64,000 nt of DNA from Methanosarcina sp. MTP4 (GTDB lineage: Archaea; Halobacteriota; Methanosarcinia; Methanosarcinales; Methanosarcinaceae), in assembly GCF_000970045.1 (NCBI RefSeq), contig NZ_CP009505.1, positions 2,666,001 through 2,730,000 on the forward strand, written 5' to 3'. Shown here one piece after another: positions 61,384-64,000 of the stretch. Position numbers and translations under genes: made by a program. The notes under the pieces were generated by a model, which did not search any database, was not told the origin of the DNA, and saw nothing but the letters and a program-made list of their open reading frames with translations. Positions within the stretch are counted from its first letter, which is position 1, and every line of letters starts with the position of its first letter.

Positions 61384-62592
61384 TCACATAATATATATTC
61401 GGTCGTTTTCCCGGACCTTCCCTTCCACGGAAAGCCCCACTTCATCCCCCTTTTCAGCCCTGTCCAGAAGCAGGCCTTCTTTTTTCACGGACCGGACCTG
61501 CTGCCTGAGATAGGTTGTGCTCCCCTCTATAAGGATTTCATCCCCCACAGCAAGCCCTTCCTCGAGGAGCCTGACAGCCGCAGCCCCGGCTTTAGGGTAA
61601 TAGTTCGTAACGATTCCCGCTGCCCTGCGCTTATTCTCCGAGGCGTTCATGCCTTTTTCAGGGGAAAAGCCTTCCAGCCCGGGGACCCCGAAGTAAAAGC
61701 CCGTGGAAAAGCCCCTGTTGTAGACCGAAGCGAGTTCCCGGGTCCAGGCTTCAACCTTTTCAGGGGTATAGTCGCCCTTTTCGTACGCAGCAATAGCTTC
61801 CCTGTAGCAGCGGGAAACCGTTTCAAGATAGCCGGGGTCCCGGAGCCGTCCCTCGACCTTGAAAGCCGAGATGCCTGCCTCGACCAATTCCGGGACGTGC
61901 CCTATCATGCAGAGGTCTTTTGCGCTGAGGAGGTACTTTCCCCGGCTTTCTGCTACGATCCCGTTTTCCCCGTGCAGTTCCCATTCCCAGCGGCAGGGCT
62001 GGGTGCACTCCCCACAGTTCCCGGATTTGCCCAGGATGTAAGCCGAAAGGTGGCACCTGCCCGAGACCGCCATGCACATGGCGCCGTGGACAAAAGCCTC
62101 GATTTCCACTTCCGAATTCTCCCGGACCTTCCGGATCTCTTCCAGGGAAAGTTCCCTTGAGAGCACGATCCGCTTTGCCCCAAGGCCCCTGTAAAACTCC
62201 GCAGTCTCATGGTTTGTGACATTAGCCTGGGTTGAAATGTGGACCGGAAGCCCCGCTTTTCCTGCCCTGAGGATTACCGCAGGGTCCCAGGCAATAATTG
62301 CATCAACTCCCGCATCGGATGCTGCTTCGACCACCTCCGAAGCTTCCCCTATTCTTTCCTCATTTACGGTGGAGTTTACTGCCAGGTAAGCCCGAAGCCC
62401 CCTTGCCCGGACTTCTTCAGTGAAGGCTCCCAGGTTCTCCAGGGTGATCTCCCTTGCCCGCGCCCGCAGGCTCAGCCGGTCCGTTGAAAAATAAACGGCG
62501 TCTGCATACCGGGCACATGCCTCAAGCCCTGCAAGGTTCCTGACTCCCATAATGAGTTCGGGTCCTGAATTATTAATCACAAGCTTTCTCTG
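61384..62592 (-). CDS. Peptidase U32 family protein
   Basis: 402 aa. The N-terminal barrel reads ELIMGVRNLAGLEACARYAD, AVYFSTDRLSLRARA and the U32 signature EAFVHGAMCMAVSGRCHLSA with the cysteine motif SGNCGECTQPCRWEW, which in relatives (TrhP/RlhA/UbiU types) holds an iron-sulfur cluster. A C-terminal beta-barrel (VGDEILIEGSTTYLRQQVRS, VEGKVRENDRIYIM) follows. Members hydroxylate RNA or ubiquinone intermediates, so tRNA/rRNA modification is more likely than proteolysis. The start at 62592 (MQRKL) is preferred over 62622 because the TATA-like ATATTTTTAAATG abuts the upstream ATG. Confidence 0.88.
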   Translation of the reverse strand, partial: QRKLVINNSGPELIMGVRNLAGLEACARYADAVYFSTDRLSLRARAREITLENLGAFTEEVRARGLRAYLAVNSTVNEERIGEASEVVEAASDAGVDAIIAWDPAVILRAGKAGLPVHISTQANVTNHETAEFYRGLGAKRIVLSRELSLEEIRKVRENSEVEIEAFVHGAMCMAVSGRCHLSAYILGKSGNCGECTQPCRWEWELHGENGIVAESRGKYLLSAKDLCMIGHVPELVEAGISAFKVEGRLRDPGYLETVSRCYREAIAAYEKGDYTPEKVEAWTRELASVYNRGFSTGFYFGVPGLEGFSPEKGMNASENKRRAAGIVTNYYPKAGAAAVRLLEEGLAVGDEILIEGSTTYLRQQVRSVKKEGLLLDRAEKGDEVGLSVEGKVRENDRIYIM

Positions 62593-62806
62593 CATAGGAA
62601 TGTGAAATGCCACACCTTTCATTTAAAAATATCTTTGTATAAGTGCTACGATTTGGCAAATAATGGTAATGAATGTTAACTCTCCGCATCAAATGTGAAT
62701 AGATGCCGGTTAACGGAAAACTATAAATAAAGTAACAACTTTTTCCAAAGTGGAGTCATTTCCTTAAAAAAACGTTTAATGAATATACAAGGAAACATAG
62801 GGACAT

Positions 62807-62908
62807 ATGATAAGCAAAAGAAAATGGGGGATACAAAATATGGAGCACGAACTGGAAGAGGTTGAAATAGATTACCTCGAATTCAGGAGAGAGATGGGAG
62901 AAGAATAA
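62807..62908 (+). CDS. Possible small acidic protein (33 aa)
   Basis: ATG 62807 encodes MISKRKWGIQNMEHELEEVE followed by IDYLEFRREMGEE. An internal ATG (62840) with GGGGGA 8 nt upstream could give a 22-aa product. The acidic heptad-like pattern is consistent with a real peptide, but the reading is short and unsupported otherwise. Confidence 0.35.
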   Translation: MISKRKWGIQNMEHELEEVEIDYLEFRREMGEE

Positions 62909-63008
62909 AAACATAAAATGGGAAAATAAAACTTAAAACGGGTAAATAAAACATAAAAATGGCAAATAAAACTTACAAGGGGTAAATAAAACATAAAATG
63001 GGGAAAAT
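62905..63008. repeat. About 20-bp tandem repeat, 5 copies
   Basis: Imperfect copies of AATAAAACATAAAATGGGGA (variants AATAAAACTTAAAACGGGTA). It lies directly after the small acidic ORF. Confidence 0.8.
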
Positions 63009-63254
63009 GCCAATTTATTTTTTCCAAAATTACATTAACTACCAAATTTATTCTTTTTTTTCTTTTTTGAGTTAGTACCCAAAAAAACGTTAATTTTGTA
63101 GTAACTGCGGGTATATAAAGAATTAAAGCATTCTCATTTGAAGGAAACACGAGGAACAGGGTAATCCCTCAAAATCTTCTGATTTCGTATCATAAATGTT
63201 TACTAATTTTGCGTCATGAGAGTTATATAAATAAATTCTACATAAAGTGATACC

Positions 63255-63452
63255 ATGGAGAAAAATATAAACATGGAAACAAACAAGACGGTCAAATGCC
63301 AGGTTTGCGGGTCCATGGTGCCTGAAAACGAAAGTATGCAGGAAAACGGACAGGTTCTTTGTGAAGAATGCTATATGGACCTGAAAAGTAACCAGGGCGA
63401 GCAAAAGAAATGCAAAGCAAGGAAAGCGAAAAGCAAGGAGATACGGTATTAA
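63255..63452 (+). CDS. Small zinc-finger protein
   Basis: 65 aa. Two CxxC pairs, VKCQVCGSMV (residues 14-17) and VLCEECYMDL (about 36-39), form a treble-clef or LIM-like zinc finger. The tail is basic (EQKKCKARKAKSKEIRY). A similar arrangement occurs in small archaeal proteins of unknown function that may bind nucleic acids. ATG 63255 or the internal ATG 63273 (METNKTVK) could be used; the former follows a TATA element by about 20 nt, so it is probably leaderless. Confidence 0.75.
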   Translation: MEKNINMETNKTVKCQVCGSMVPENESMQENGQVLCEECYMDLKSNQGEQKKCKARKAKSKEIRY

Positions 63453-63954
63453 AGATAAAATAAAAGACTCCAGGAAATTTCGGATAAAACCATAGGTAAT
63501 CTACCTCGATAAGTTGATGTTTCTGACTCTTCAGGGGACTACCCGGCCTGGCTGGGCACTGCATAACTTTATTTAGTTGTAATTTATATATATAGATGGG
63601 CCAGTTTCATAAATACTATTCCTGTCCACAACCCGAATAATGAAGCTGGTTCTCTTTAATTCTTGTTTTTTATTAATTACACATTGCTTCAACATATGTG
63701 GACTATGCCTGGCTGCATTCTATACTCGGATGATCTCCGCAGGGTACATATCCAACGGATTGATCTATTGCGGCGACCTCTTTATGCCCAGGACTTAAAA
63801 AACTGTTTTGAGAGGAGAGCTTTTAAAGCTTGTACACCGGGGATTCGGGAGAATTCTTATTTTTGAATTTTATAAGAAATATTTAGGGGAAAAATATTTA
63901 TTATAAGTAAATGAACTGTAACAATGGGAAAAAAAGTTACAAGTGGGGAATTAG
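63453..63954. other. Intergenic region upstream of the last gene
   Basis: Contains a TATA-like AATTTATATATATAG (63578-63592) and, from ATG 63640, a 52-codon hydrophobic frame (MKLVLFNSCFLLITHCFNIC and so on, to 63798) that lacks a Shine-Dalgarno; I give it low weight. A second TATA-like TATTTATTATAAG is at about 63894-63906, about 50 bp before the next start. Confidence 0.4.
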
Positions 63955-64000
63955 ATGAAAATACGTGTAGTTAGTTCCAAAGAAGAGATTTTTACGCTTA
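63955..64000 (+). CDS. N-terminus of an unidentified protein (partial)
   Basis: ATG 63955 with AAGTGGGGAA about 6 nt upstream opens MKIRVVSSKEEIFTL, which runs off the window. The N-terminus resembles small Rossmann-like conserved proteins of methanogens, but 15 residues do not allow an assignment. Confidence 0.6.
   Translation, partial: MKIRVVSSKEEIFTL

Larger units (their letters stand above)
62623..63254. other. Intergenic region with possible 33-aa ORF and repeats
   Basis: Divergent promoter region of the U32 gene followed by a small ORF (62807-62908) and a tandem array (62905-63008). TATA-like TTATATAAATAAATTC at about 63223-63238 precedes the zinc-finger gene. Confidence 0.5.

Noticed and set aside
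63640-63866. Overlapping small plus-strand frames before the last gene
   Set aside because: No Shine-Dalgarno and no recognisable family; probably leader or spacer DNA.
1-64000. tRNA, rRNA or transposase genes
   Set aside because: I looked through the longer spacers for T-arm GTTCRANNC plus acceptor pairing and for transposase motifs and found nothing convincing; a tRNAscan-SE and ISfinder search would settle this.

Overview
The window is almost certainly chromosomal DNA of a Methanosarcina-like methanogenic archaeon. It carries methenyl-H4MPT cyclohydrolase (Mch), a DUF2124 protein known only from methanogens, the methanogen redox regulator MsvR with its binding-site motif, archaeal RNA polymerase subunit Rpo4, ribosomal protein L21e and archaeal tRNA-modification enzymes (Pus10, TrmY, Trm1, Taw2). 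Intergenic regions are long, AT-rich and often filled with short tandem repeats of 14-36 bp. No rRNA, tRNA, intact insertion sequence or CRISPR array was seen.

Layout. 1-6084: DUF362 protein (partial), NudC-type Nudix hydrolase, NYN/OST-HTH RNase-like protein, two hypothetical proteins and a HemK2-type methylase. 6140-12160, all minus strand: an informational run of KsgA, DUF655, Rpo4, L21e, Pus10 and TrmY; the last two act in sequence on tRNA position 54. 12376-19197: metallophosphoesterase, MgtC/DUF4010 membrane protein, acidic lipoprotein, Trm1, winged-helix protein and DUF2110. 19529-27324: an envelope and redox stress region with MsvR, PspA-PspAA, universal stress protein, a YbaY/YscW-like lipoprotein, PspAB-HtpX and an ABC-2 exporter. 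27557-45377: AT-rich accessory DNA with LysE, DUF2227, ExoIII, a 1.76-kaa beta-helix surface protein, a membrane TPR protein, a secreted Cache-cupin fusion, an M4 protease and a PKD/YVTN surface protein with a cysteine-rich partner.

45537-54119 is the most unusual part and looks like a biological-conflict (defence or regulated-death) island. It has a membrane-anchored nSTAND1 NTPase with about 17 WD40 blades, a small Trypco1-type (CU044_2847 family) protein, a SIR2-like plus CHAT-protease protein, and a truncated second copy of the SIR2 domain overlapping the start of the STAND gene. A broken endonuclease/exonuclease/phosphatase gene lies downstream. The domains fit a sensor, adaptor and effector, but the combination as a working archaeal system is inference.

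54720-64000: a zinc-ribbon-like protein, Taw2, two small membrane proteins, a CMD-family protein, DUF2124, Mch, a U32 peptidase-family protein and small proteins, ending in the first codons of another gene.

A pattern that cuts across the window is that at least four genes (DUF362, MgtC/DUF4010, and the two membrane proteins at 56853-58157) have no ATG, GTG or TTG where their conserved N-termini begin. Each instead has ACG or ATA about 6-7 nt downstream of a good Shine-Dalgarno sequence. This suggests near-cognate initiation, or point changes in start codons.
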